A DNA stretch of 64,000 nt, from positions 62,001 to 126,000 of the forward strand of contig JHVP01000011.1 of assembly GCA_000620205.1 (NCBI GenBank), given 5' to 3'. This stretch comes from Geodermatophilaceae bacterium URHA0031. GTDB taxonomy: Bacteria; Actinomycetota; Actinomycetes; Mycobacteriales; Geodermatophilaceae. The notes under the pieces are model-generated. The model did no database searches. It was not told the origin of the DNA and was given only the letters and a program-made list of their open reading frames with translations. Both the position numbers and the translations under genes were made by a program. Positions 31,623 to 43,193 of this stretch are shown here, piece by piece. Positions within the stretch are counted from its first letter, which is position 1; each line of letters opens with the position of its first letter.

Positions 31623-31650
31623 GTCCGACAACGCTACCCGGCCCCCCTGA

Positions 31651-31722
31651 CCGCACTTTCGCGCGCGAAACCGCGCGTACTCGATCGCGGGAAAGTGCGG
31701 TACTTGATCGCGCGAAACCGCG
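31651..31722. repeat. Compound repeat E: inverted and direct repeats
   Basis: CCGCACTTTC (31651-31660) and GAAAGTGCGG (31691-31700) form a 10-bp stem with a 30-nt loop. CGCGCGAAACCGCG occurs twice (31662-31675 and 31709-31722), and TAC(T/C)... followed by TCGATCGCG or TTGATCGCG also occurs twice. It lies between the zincin gene stop and the GroES-like gene start, both on the minus strand. Confidence 0.75.
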
Positions 31723-31724
31723 TG

Positions 31725-34859
<3,135 letters not shown>

Positions 34860-34863
<4 letters not shown>

Positions 34864-35792
34864 CCAGCAGCCCGCCGGTGCGGCCGGCGTTCGTCCCCGA
34901 GGCGGGTGCCGGGACGCTGGTGGAGCTGCCCGACCTCGCCGCCGTGCTGGGGAGCTGGCGGCCGCGGCTGGTCGCCAGCGACCTGGACGGGACGCTGCTG
35001 ACCTCCGCGGGCGAGGTGAGCCCCCGCACCCGGGCGGCGATCGACGTCTGCCGGGCCGCCGGCGTGCCGTTCGTCGGGGTCACCGGCCGCGGCCCCCGGC
35101 TGCTGGACAGCGTCCGCGCCGCGCTCGGCGGCACCGGCATCGCCGTCCTGGCCCAGGGCGGGTACGTCGTCGACCTCGACCGCACCGAGGTGCTGCGCAC
35201 CGTCGGCATGTCCCGGGAGGACGCCACCGCCGTCATCAGCGCCATCGAGGAGGTCACCGGGGAGCTGATCGTGGCGGTGGAGGACGCCGCCGAGCAGGCC
35301 GAGGCGCTGCGCCCGCTGCGGGTGCAGCACGGTTTCGACTGGCCCTACCCCGAGCCCGCGCACCTGCTGCCGCGGCACGAGGTGCTGCCGGTCGGTGCGG
35401 TGCTCAAGGTCTTCCTGCGCTCCTCGCGGCTGGGCGAGGACGAGCTGCTGGGGCTGGCCCGCGGCGTCGTCGACCCGGCGGTCGCCGAGCTGACCCACGC
35501 CGGGCTGGGCTTCATCGAGGTGCTCCCGCCGGGGGTCACCAAGGCCACCGGGCTGGCCGTCGCGCTCGAGCACCACGGTGTCGCGTTCGGCGACGTCCTG
35601 GTCTTCGGCGACATGCCCAACGACCTGCCGATGATCGAGGCGGTGACCCGGGCCGGTGGCCGGGCGGTCGCGATGGCCAACGCCCACCCCGCGGTGCTGG
35701 CCGCCGCCGCGGACCGGACCAGCGGCTCGGACGCCGACGGCGTGGCCCGCTACGTCGAGGCCGTGCTGGCGCTGGGGGCCGACCGTGTCTGA
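34860..35792 (+). CDS. HAD-family hydrolase, Cof/IIB type (first of a pair)
   Basis: 310 residues from GTG 34860, overlapping serS by 4 bp. Motif I is [15 protein letters not shown]; the acidic motif IV is [17 protein letters not shown]; the lysine motif is [10 protein letters not shown]. The cap is of the C2 (Cof) type, usual for sugar-phosphate or flavin-phosphate phosphatases. About 45 extra residues precede motif I compared with the next gene. The substrate is unknown. Confidence 0.9.
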
Positions 35793-36594
35793 CTGGCGTC
35801 CCCGGCTCATCGTCAGCGACCTCGACGGCACGCTGCTGCGCAGCGACGAGACGATCAGCGACGCGACCCTCGCCGAGCTGCGGCGCTGGGCGGACGCCGG
35901 GGTGCCGCTGGTGCTCGCGACCGGGCGGCCCCCGCGCTGGATGCTCGGCGTCCGGGACCGGCTGGGCGGCGGCACCGCCATCTGCTGCAACGGCGCGGTG
36001 CTGCTCGACCTGGCGGACTTCGTGGTGCTCGAGGAGCACCCGCTGACCCCCGAGGTGCTGACGACGATCACCGACGGGCTGCGCCGTCGTCAGCCCGACA
36101 CCTGGTTCGCGGTCGAGTACGGCGACCAGTTCCGGCACGAGCCCGTCTACAAGCCGCGCTGGGACGTCGACGCCCCCGGCGTCGAGGAGGCGACGCTGGC
36201 GGAGATGGTGGCGCAGCCGGTGGCCAAGCTGCTGGCCAGGCACGAGCACCTGCCGCGGGACGAGTTCGTCGAGCTGGTCGCCGAGGTCGTCGGCGACACG
36301 GCCACGGTCACCAACTCCTCCGCCGACGCGCTCGCCGAGATCTCCGCGCGCGGGGTCACCAAGGCCACCGGGCTGGCCCGGGTGGCCGCGGTACGCGGCC
36401 TGGGCCCCGGCGACGTCGTCTACTTCGGGGACATGCCCAACGACCTGGCCGCCTTCGACTGGGTCCGGGAGGGCGGCGGACGCGCCGTGGCGATGGCGCA
36501 CGCGCACCCCGACGTCCTCGCCGCGGCGACCGACGTCACCGACACCAACGACGCGGACGGCGTCGCGTCCTTCCTGGCGGCGCTCCCCGGCTGA
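35785..36594 (+). CDS. HAD-family hydrolase, Cof/IIB type (second of a pair)
   Basis: 269 residues from GTG 35785, overlapping the previous gene by 8 bp. Motif [16 protein letters not shown], motif [10 protein letters not shown], lysine [10 protein letters not shown] and motif [16 protein letters not shown] are all intact. It is clearly a paralogue of the preceding gene, so the pair looks like a tandem duplication within the serS operon. The substrate is unknown. Confidence 0.92.
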   Translation: MSDWRPRLIVSDLDGTLLRSDETISDATLAELRRWADAGVPLVLATGRPPRWMLGVRDRLGGGTAICCNGAVLLDLADFVVLEEHPLTPEVLTTITDGLRRRQPDTWFAVEYGDQFRHEPVYKPRWDVDAPGVEEATLAEMVAQPVAKLLARHEHLPRDEFVELVAEVVGDTATVTNSSADALAEISARGVTKATGLARVAAVRGLGPGDVVYFGDMPNDLAAFDWVREGGGRAVAMAHAHPDVLAAATDVTDTNDADGVASFLAALPG

Positions 36595-36661
36595 CCGCCG
36601 GGTGCCGGAATGGCGGAGCGCTCGGGTCGACAACGTCCGGGTCCTGCCGATGACAGGACAC

Positions 36662-38284
36662 ATGGACGTCCCCGCCCCTGACGCCGAGCGCGGCTCGCGC
36701 TCCTTCGCCCGCCTCGCCGAGCAGGTCGGCCTGCGCGGCCGGCTGCTGGTGGCCATCCTGCTGGTCGCCCTCACCACCGTCGCCGTCGGCGCGGTCGGCA
36801 TCGCCCGGATGTCGGCCCTGGCCACCCAGGCCGACGAGGTGTACAGCGACGGCGCGGTGCCGCTGGACGGCCTCCGCCAGCTGCAGTCCGACTGGTGGAC
36901 GCTGAGCGCGCACACCGCCCGCGCCGCCATCGTGGCGCTACCGCCGGCCACCGTCGCCAACGAGCAGCAGGCCGCCGCGGCCGCCGCGCAGGCGCTCACC
37001 GAGGACCAGGCCGCCGTCGCGGAGATGCCGCTGTCGCCGGACGCCTCGGCCGCCTTCGCGCAGTTCTCCGAGTCGGTGACCAGCTACCTCGGTGCGCTGG
37101 GTCAGCTGCAGGCCGGTGCCGACCCCGCGCAGAGCCCCGCCCTGCTGCAGGCCATGGACGCCGCCGAGGCCACCATCGAGAGCTCGATCGTGGCGGCGAC
37201 CGACGCCGCCGCCGTCTCCGCCGAGACCACCGTGCAGGAGGCCCGGGACGCCTACACCTCCGCCCGCGCCCTCACCATCGCGATCATCCTCGTCGGCCTG
37301 GTGGTCTCGGTCGTCCTCGCGCTGCTCATCGTCCGGTCGGTCATGCGGCCGGTCCAGCGGATCAAGGACGTGCTGGACCAGGTGGCCGCCGGCGACCTCA
37401 GCGTGCGGGCCGGCGAGACCGGCGGTGCCGAGCTCAACGACGTCGCCCGTTCCCTCGACGGCACCCTCGTGGCGCTGAGCGGCGTGCTGACCCTGGTCGG
37501 CGACTCGGCCGGCCGGCTGGCCGTGGCGTCGCAGGCGCTGAACACCGGCGCCGCCGGGATGGCCGACAGCGCCCGCGCCGCCACCGGTCAGGCCGACGTC
37601 GTCGTCTCCTCGGCCGGGGAGGTCGCGTTCAGCGTGGACACCGTGGCCACCGGCTCGCAGCAGATGCAGGCCGCGATCCGGGAGATCTCGCAGAACGCCA
37701 GCGAGGCCTCCCGCGTCGCCGGCCAGGCGGTGAGCGTCGCGGAGAACACCACCCGCACCGTCGGCAAGCTCGGTGACTCGTCGCAGGAGATCGCGACCGT
37801 GGTGAAGCTGATCAACGGCATCGCCGAGCAGACCAACCTGCTGGCGCTCAACGCGACCATCGAGGCCGCCCGCGCCGGTGAGGCCGGCAAGGGCTTCGCC
37901 GTGGTGGCCAGCGAGGTCAAGGAGCTGGCGCAGGAGACGGCGCGGGCCACCGAGGACATCTCCCAGCGGGTCGAGGCGATCCAGGCCGACACCGCGGGCG
38001 CGGTCGCGGCGATCGGCGAGATCAGCACCGTCATCGGCCAGATCAACGACTACCAGGCCACCATCGCCGCCGCGGTCGAGGAGCAGACCGCGACGACCAA
38101 CGAGATGAACCGCAACGTGGCCGAGGCCGCCAGCAGCTCGCGCAGCATCGCGACCGCGATCTCCGGGCTGGCCGCGGGCACGCAGCAGACCAACCAGGGC
38201 GTGGCCGAGGCCCAGCGCTCGGCGGCCGACCTGGCCCGGATGAGCGACGAGCTGCAGGACGCCGTCCGCCGCTTCACGGTCTGA
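36662..38284 (+). CDS. Methyl-accepting chemotaxis protein
   Basis: 540 residues from ATG 36662 (AGGA nearby; ATG 36650 and GTG 36602 are possible). TM1 lies at about 25-50 ([20 protein letters not shown]). An extracytoplasmic helical sensor of about 150 residues follows (4HB-like), then TM2 ([20 protein letters not shown]), a HAMP domain and the signalling hairpin with tip [32 protein letters not shown] sequence. No che genes are in the window, so it feeds a remote array. The ligand is unknown. Confidence 0.92.
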
Positions 38285-38299
38285 CGAGGGCGTCGTCCG

Positions 38300-39811
38300 T
38301 CAGTCGGACTGGAGGTGCTGGCGCCGGGCTGCGGCCCGGCGCCAGCGCGGGTCGTGCACCGGGAGGCTCGCGACCAGCCGGTCGTGGGCCTCGAGGTCGG
38401 AGCGGCCGAGCGGGTGCGCGGTGAAGGCCTGCAGCAGCTCCAGGTCGCCGGTGGCGAGCACGGCGCGGCGCAGCCCGGCTCCCAGCTCGTCGCGCAGCTC
38501 CCGGATCGCCGGGGCGTCGGACCCGGGCAGCAGCGGCCCGGGGCAGGCGGCCAGCGCCGCCTCGGCGCGGCCGGCCTGCAGCGCGGCCTGCACCTGCGCG
38601 ACATCGCTGACCACGGTCGGCACCAGCCGGTAGGGCCGGGTGTGCAGCAGCTCCGGCCCGATCAGGGCGCGCAGTCGGCGCACCTCCCCGCGCACCGTCG
38701 TCTGGTTGCCGGCGTCCCCGTAGACCAGGTGAGCCAGCCGCTCGCCGGTCAGGCCGCCGGGGTGCAGCGCCAGGACGGCGAGCACCTCGGCCAGCCGCAG
38801 CGTCAGCGGCACCGCCCGTCCGTTGACCAGCACGTTGGGCACCCCGTTGCCGAGCAGCCGCAGGGCCAGCCGGGGCTGCGGGCCGCGGGAGGTCGTCGGA
38901 CCCGGCGTGACCACGCGCAGCAGGTGGGCGCCGTCCAGCGGCTCCACCAGCACCTCACGGCCGTTGACCTGCACGGGGCGGTCGCCTGCGGGCACCGGGA
39001 CGCGGTCGGGCCACCAGCCCCACGGCTGCGCGGCGAGCACCCGGCCGGCGGGGCCGACCAGCGCCCCGGGGGCGCCGCCGAGCCCGGTCAGGTGCGGCAG
39101 CAGCCGCATCCGCAGCTGCTCGTCGGCGACGGCCAGCCGGACCCGGAGCTCGGCCTCGGCGAGCCGAGCGGTGGCCGACACCAGCTGGAGCAGCGCCGGG
39201 TGCACGGTGTGCAGCGGGCCGCTGACGTCGACCGCGCCGAGGATCGCGCCGGTCTCGGGGTCGTGCACGGGGGCGGCCACGCAGGTCCAGCCGTGGTAGG
39301 TCCGCACCAGGTGTTCCGCGGAGTGGATCTGCACGGGTGCGTCGACCGCCAGCGCCGTGCCCATCGCGTTGGTCCCGATGGCGCTCTCGCTCCACCGCGC
39401 CCCCGGGACCAGCCCCACCCCGTCGGCGTGCGACAGCACCGCGGCGGCGCCGTCCCGCCACAGGATGTGCCCGTCGGCGTCGGTCACCAGCATGACGTGC
39501 ATCGCGTCGTCGGCGATGCCCCCCAGCGTGCTGCGCAGCACCGGCAGGCAGGCGCTGAGCGGGTGCGCCGCCCGCAGGTCGGCCAGCTGGTCGGCGGCGA
39601 ACACCACCGGCGGGGTGCGGTGGTCGGGGTCGACGTGGGCGGCGAGGCTGCGCCGCCAGGACTCCGAGACGACCGGGCGCGGCGCCCGCCGGCTCGGGCG
39701 GTCGCCGAGCACCGCGTCGAAGACCTCGGCCAGCTCGCGGGCGTGCGCCCGCTGGTCGCCGGGGACCTCGGGCGCCGGGGAGCCCCTGTGCCGTGCCCGC
39801 TCTGCTGACAT
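38300..39811 (-). CDS. GAF-domain transcriptional regulator (AcoR-like without AAA+)
   Basis: 503 residues from ATG 39811. The N-terminal part resembles AcoR-type activators: VVSESWRRSL, then a GAF domain (LVTDADGHILWRDG, SESAIGTNAMGTALAVDAPVQIHSAEHLV, YHGWTCVAAPVHDPETG, GAVDVSGPL). No AAA+ sigma-54 domain follows; instead the C-terminal half has a winged-helix-like region (LTLRLAEVLAVLALHPGGLTGERLAHLVYGDAG). Such proteins often sit next to alcohol/aldehyde or diol catabolic genes, so it probably regulates the adjacent diol dehydratase genes. Confidence 0.85.
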   Translation of the reverse strand: MSAERARHRGSPAPEVPGDQRAHARELAEVFDAVLGDRPSRRAPRPVVSESWRRSLAAHVDPDHRTPPVVFAADQLADLRAAHPLSACLPVLRSTLGGIADDAMHVMLVTDADGHILWRDGAAAVLSHADGVGLVPGARWSESAIGTNAMGTALAVDAPVQIHSAEHLVRTYHGWTCVAAPVHDPETGAILGAVDVSGPLHTVHPALLQLVSATARLAEAELRVRLAVADEQLRMRLLPHLTGLGGAPGALVGPAGRVLAAQPWGWWPDRVPVPAGDRPVQVNGREVLVEPLDGAHLLRVVTPGPTTSRGPQPRLALRLLGNGVPNVLVNGRAVPLTLRLAEVLAVLALHPGGLTGERLAHLVYGDAGNQTTVRGEVRRLRALIGPELLHTRPYRLVPTVVSDVAQVQAALQAGRAEAALAACPGPLLPGSDAPAIRELRDELGAGLRRAVLATGDLELLQAFTAHPLGRSDLEAHDRLVASLPVHDPRWRRAAARRQHLQSD

Positions 39812-39897
39812 CGCCGTCCGGCGCCTCGCCGCGGCGCCGCCTCTCCGGGGTGGATCCTCGCCCAGCGGCGGCGGTCCCGGCAACCAACCGCGCCCGG

Positions 39898-40305
39898 TCA
39901 GCCGTCGAGCGCCGCGGCCGCGGCCGTGGCGACCTCGACGTCCTGGGCCACCGAGCCGGCGCTGACCCCCACGGCGCCGACGAGCTCGCCGTCGTGGTGC
40001 AGCGGGATCCCGCCGCCGAAGGCGACCATGCCGCCGGCGGTGTGCTCGAGGCCGTAGAGCTCGGCGCCGGGCTGGACCAGGTCGGTCAGCGCCGACGTGG
40101 GCAGGTTCATCAGCACCGACGTCACCGCCTTGCGGGTGGAGATGTCGATGCTGGCCCGGATCGCGCCGTCCATCCGGCCGAAGGCCACCAGGTGCCCGCC
40201 GTCGTCGACCACCGCGATGTTCATCGGCTGGCCGATCTCCTCGGCCTTCGCGATGCCGGCGTCCAGGATGCGACGTGCCTGCTCGTGGCTCACAGAGGTG
40301 CTCAT
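39898..40305 (-). CDS. GlcG/HbpS (PduO C-terminal-like) family protein
   Basis: 135 residues from ATG 40305 (product MSTSVSHEQARRILDAGIAKAEEIG). The fold signature is NIAVVDDGGHLVAFGRMDGAIRASID, then TSALTDL and GGIPLHHDGELVGAVGVSAGSV. Homologues bind heme or occur as the C-terminal half of PduO, and single-domain copies accompany diol or glycerol dehydratase operons. It is divergent from the dehydratase operon, sharing a 134-bp control region. The role is inferred from context. Confidence 0.9.
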   Translation of the reverse strand: MSTSVSHEQARRILDAGIAKAEEIGQPMNIAVVDDGGHLVAFGRMDGAIRASIDISTRKAVTSVLMNLPTSALTDLVQPGAELYGLEHTAGGMVAFGGGIPLHHDGELVGAVGVSAGSVAQDVEVATAAAAALDG

Positions 40306-40368
40306 GGCGGCAGCAAACCGTGCCGCCGGGGCCGCGGACAAGGGCTGCGTGGTGCGGCGTGCGGCAGC

Positions 40369-40401
40369 AGGCAACGAACAGGCAACGTGACCCGTGTCAC
40401 G
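40369..40401 (+). promoter_or_regulatory. Likely activator-binding region of the diol dehydratase operon
   Basis: The 8-mer AGGCAACG occurs twice, at 40369-40376 and 40380-40387, with an 11-bp period (one helical turn). It runs into an inverted repeat CGTGAC-CCGT-GTCACG (40386-40401). The set lies 40-70 bp before the first dehydratase gene and between divergent genes. The ribosome site of that gene is GAGGGAG at about 40425-40431. Which protein binds is not known; the GAF regulator is a candidate. Confidence 0.55.
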
Positions 40402-40439
40402 GTGACCGCACCCGTCGAGCCACCGAGGGAGCTCTCCGC

Positions 40440-40871
40440 ATGACTGCGCTGACCCGGGACGACTACCCGCTGTCGATCAACCGGCCGGACCTGCTGCACA
40501 CCCCGACCGGGAAGCCGATCACGGCGCTGACGATGGACGCCGTCGTCTCCGGCGAGCTGTCCGCCGAGGACCTCCGGATCTCCTCGGAGACGCTGCTGCT
40601 GCAGGCCGAGATCGCCGACGCGAGCGGCCGGCCGCAGCTGGCCGGCAACTTCCGCCGGGCCGCGGAGATGACCGCGATCCCCGACGCGGAGGTGCTCGCG
40701 ATGTACAACGCGCTGCGGCCGCGGGCCTCGACCGGGGAGGCCCTGGCCGAGCTGGCCGACCGGCTGGAGACCACCTACTCGGCGCCGGTCTGCGCGGCGC
40801 TGGTCCGCGAGGCCGCCGAGGTGTACGGGCGACGCGACCTGCTCGCCCGCCCTACCGGCGACGACGACTGA
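40440..40871 (+). CDS. Diol/glycerol dehydratase small subunit
   Basis: 143 residues from ATG 40440. DDYPLSINRPDLLHTPTGKP near the start and NFRRAAEMTAIPDAEVLAMYNALRPRAST in the middle are signatures of PduE/DhaB3-type gamma subunits of the adenosylcobalamin-dependent dehydratase. It begins the operon, 11 bp before the large subunit, whereas in enterobacteria the order is large, medium, small. The protein assembles with the other two subunits into a dimer of heterotrimers. Confidence 0.92.
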   Translation: MTALTRDDYPLSINRPDLLHTPTGKPITALTMDAVVSGELSAEDLRISSETLLLQAEIADASGRPQLAGNFRRAAEMTAIPDAEVLAMYNALRPRASTGEALAELADRLETTYSAPVCAALVREAAEVYGRRDLLARPTGDDD

Positions 40872-40882
40872 GGAGAGCCCCG

Positions 40883-42595
40883 ATGACCAGCACCGCCCCC
40901 CGTCAGTCCAGCGCCGCCCGGGTCTCCCGGCGGACCGAGGTCCTCGAGGCCCGGCCGGTCAACCTCGACGGGTTCGTCGAGGAGTGGCCCGAGAAGGGCC
41001 TGGTCGCCATGGAGAGCGACTTCGACCCGACGCCCAGCGTGCGCGTCGAGGACGGCCGCATCGTCGAGCTCGACGGCAAGGAGCGCGCCGACTTCGACTT
41101 CATGGACACCTTCATCGCCAACCACGCCATCGACGTCGCCTCCGCCGAGCGGTGCACGGCCATCCCGTCGGTGGAGATCGCCCGGCTGCTCATCGACCCG
41201 CGCGCGACCCGCGACGACGTCCTCGCGGTGACCCGTGGGCTGACCCCGGCCAAGGTCCTCGACGTCGTCAAGCTGATGAACGTCGTCGAGATCATGCAGG
41301 GGATGCAGAAGATGCGGGCCCGGCGGACCCCGGCGAACCAGGCGCACTCGACCAGCGCCCGGGACAACCCGATCCAGGTGGCCGCGGACGCGGCCGAGGG
41401 CGCGCTGCGCGGGTTCGCCGAGCTCGAGACGACGCTGGGTGTGGTCCGCTACGCGCCGCTGGTCGCCATCGCGCTGCAGGTGGGCGGCCAGGTCGGCCGG
41501 GGCGGCGTGCTCACCCAGTGCGCGCTGGAGGAGGCGACCGAGCTGGAGCTGGGCATGCGCGGCATCACCGCGTACGCCGAGACGATCTCGGTCTACGGCA
41601 CCGAGTCGGTGTTCATCGACGGCGACGACACCCCCTGGTCCAAGGCGTTCCTGGCCTCGGCCTACGCCTCCCGGGGGATCAAGATGCGCTTCACCTCGGG
41701 CACCGGGTCGGAGGTGCAGATGGGAAACGCCGAGGGCAAGTCGATGCTCTACCTGGAGATCCGCTGCATCCTGATGGCCAAGGGCGCCGGTGTGCAGGGG
41801 CTGCAGAACGGCTCGATCAGCTGCATCGGCGTCCCCGGGGCGGTGCCCGGCGGGCTGCGCGCGGTGGCCGCGGAGAACCTGGTGGCCAGCATGGTCGACC
41901 TGGAGTGCGCCTCCGGCAACGACCAGTCCTTCTCGCACTCGTCGATGCGCCGGACGGCGCGGGCGATCCCGCAGCTGTTCCCCGGCACCGACTTCGTCTG
42001 CTCGGGCTACTCCGCCGTGCCGAACCCGGACAACATGTTCGCCGGCTCCAACTTCGACACCGAGGACTACGACGACTGGAACACCATCCAGCGCGACTTC
42101 CAGGTCGACGGTGGGCTGCGGCACGTCCGCGAGGCGGAGATCCTGCAGGCCCGCAACAAGGCGGCCCGCGTCCTGCAGGCGCTGTTCCGGCACCTGGACC
42201 TGCCCGCGATCACCGACGACGAGGTGGAGGCGGCCACCTACGCCCACTCCTCCAACGACTACCCGCTGCGCGACGTGCTGGCCGACCTCAAGGGCGCCCA
42301 GGCGGTGATGGACCGGGGGATCACCGGGCTGGACCTGGTCCGCGGGCTGGAGGCGGCCGGCTTCCACGACGTGGCCGAGAACCTGCTGATGGTGCTGCGC
42401 CAGCGGGTGTCCGGTGACCTGCTGCAGACCTCGGCCATCCTCACGCCCGACTTCGTCCCCCTGTCGGCGATCAACGACCCCAACGACTACGCCGGCCCGG
42501 GCACCGGCTACCGGCTCGAGGGCGAGCGCTGGGAAGAGCTCAAGAAGCTGCGCCACGTCACGTCCGCGACGAACCCCGAGACCGAGGTGGGCTGA
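40883..42595 (+). CDS. B12-dependent diol/glycerol dehydratase large subunit
   Basis: 570 residues with AGGAGAG upstream of ATG 40883. It is a TIM-barrel subunit closely similar to PduC/DhaB1: RRTPANQAHSTSARDNPIQ, VGRGGVLTQCALEEATELELGM, YGTESVFIDGDDTPWSKAFLA, DLECASGNDQSF and GYSAVPNPDNMFAGSN cover the known coenzyme and substrate sites. It converts 1,2-propanediol or glycerol to propanal or 3-hydroxypropanal by a radical mechanism. Whether it prefers diol or glycerol cannot be judged here. No microcompartment shell genes are present. Confidence 0.97.
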   Translation: MTSTAPRQSSAARVSRRTEVLEARPVNLDGFVEEWPEKGLVAMESDFDPTPSVRVEDGRIVELDGKERADFDFMDTFIANHAIDVASAERCTAIPSVEIARLLIDPRATRDDVLAVTRGLTPAKVLDVVKLMNVVEIMQGMQKMRARRTPANQAHSTSARDNPIQVAADAAEGALRGFAELETTLGVVRYAPLVAIALQVGGQVGRGGVLTQCALEEATELELGMRGITAYAETISVYGTESVFIDGDDTPWSKAFLASAYASRGIKMRFTSGTGSEVQMGNAEGKSMLYLEIRCILMAKGAGVQGLQNGSISCIGVPGAVPGGLRAVAAENLVASMVDLECASGNDQSFSHSSMRRTARAIPQLFPGTDFVCSGYSAVPNPDNMFAGSNFDTEDYDDWNTIQRDFQVDGGLRHVREAEILQARNKAARVLQALFRHLDLPAITDDEVEAATYAHSSNDYPLRDVLADLKGAQAVMDRGITGLDLVRGLEAAGFHDVAENLLMVLRQRVSGDLLQTSAILTPDFVPLSAINDPNDYAGPGTGYRLEGERWEELKKLRHVTSATNPETEVG

Positions 42596-42598
42596 GCC

Positions 42599-43192
42599 AT
42601 GACGACCCCGACGGCGGCCCCGCCGCAGCGCACCGTCACCCTCCGGGAGGTGGGGCCGGCCCGGCGCGGCACCCGCCCGGACGAGGTCGTGGTGGCGGTG
42701 TCCCCGGCGTTCGCCGGCCACTTCAGCAAGACCATCGTCGACGTCCCGCACGCCGAGGTGCTGCGCCAGCTGCTGGCCGGCATCGAGGAGCAGGGGGTGA
42801 CCGCCCGCGTGGTGCGCATCCGGGACACCGCGGACCTGGCCGCACTGGCCCACGTCGCGGCGCGGCTGTCCGGCTCCGGCATCTCCGTGGGCGTCCTGTC
42901 CCGGGGGACGACGATCATCCACCAGCGCGACCTGCCCCGGTTGAGCAACCTGGAGCTGTTCCCGCAGTCCCCGCTGCTGGACGCGCCGGTGTTCCGGATG
43001 ATCGGCTCGAACGCGGCGCAGTACGCCAAGGGGGAGTCGCCGCAGCCGGTGCCCACCCGCAACGACCAGATGGCGCGGCCGCGCTGGCAGGCCAAGGCGG
43101 CGCTGCTGCACCTCAAGGAGTTCGAGTGCATCGAGGCCGGCCAGGGTCCGCTGGAGGTCGAGCCGGTGTTCGGGTCGAGCGCCGCCGGCTGA
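42599..43192 (+). CDS. Diol/glycerol dehydratase medium subunit
   Basis: 197 residues, starting 3 bp after the large subunit stop. The family core is present: DEVVVAVSPAFAGHFSKTIVDVPHAEVLRQLLAGIEEQG, ISVGVLSRGTTIIHQRDLPRLSNLELFPQSP. Together with the large subunit it holds adenosylcobalamin. The N-terminus is short, without the microcompartment-targeting extension typical of PduD, which agrees with the absence of shell genes. Confidence 0.94.
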   Translation: MTTPTAAPPQRTVTLREVGPARRGTRPDEVVVAVSPAFAGHFSKTIVDVPHAEVLRQLLAGIEEQGVTARVVRIRDTADLAALAHVAARLSGSGISVGVLSRGTTIIHQRDLPRLSNLELFPQSPLLDAPVFRMIGSNAAQYAKGESPQPVPTRNDQMARPRWQAKAALLHLKEFECIEAGQGPLEVEPVFGSSAAG

Positions 43193-43193
43193 C

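Noticed and set aside
31651-31722. CRISPR-like array from the repeated CGCGCGAAACCGCG
   Set aside because: Only two copies, no regular spacers and no cas genes in the window.
36601-36650. Sequence resembling the start of a tRNA (GGAATGGCGGAGCG) after the HAD gene
   Set aside because: No anticodon arm, T-loop or 3' half can be fitted before the chemoreceptor gene begins, so it is chance similarity.
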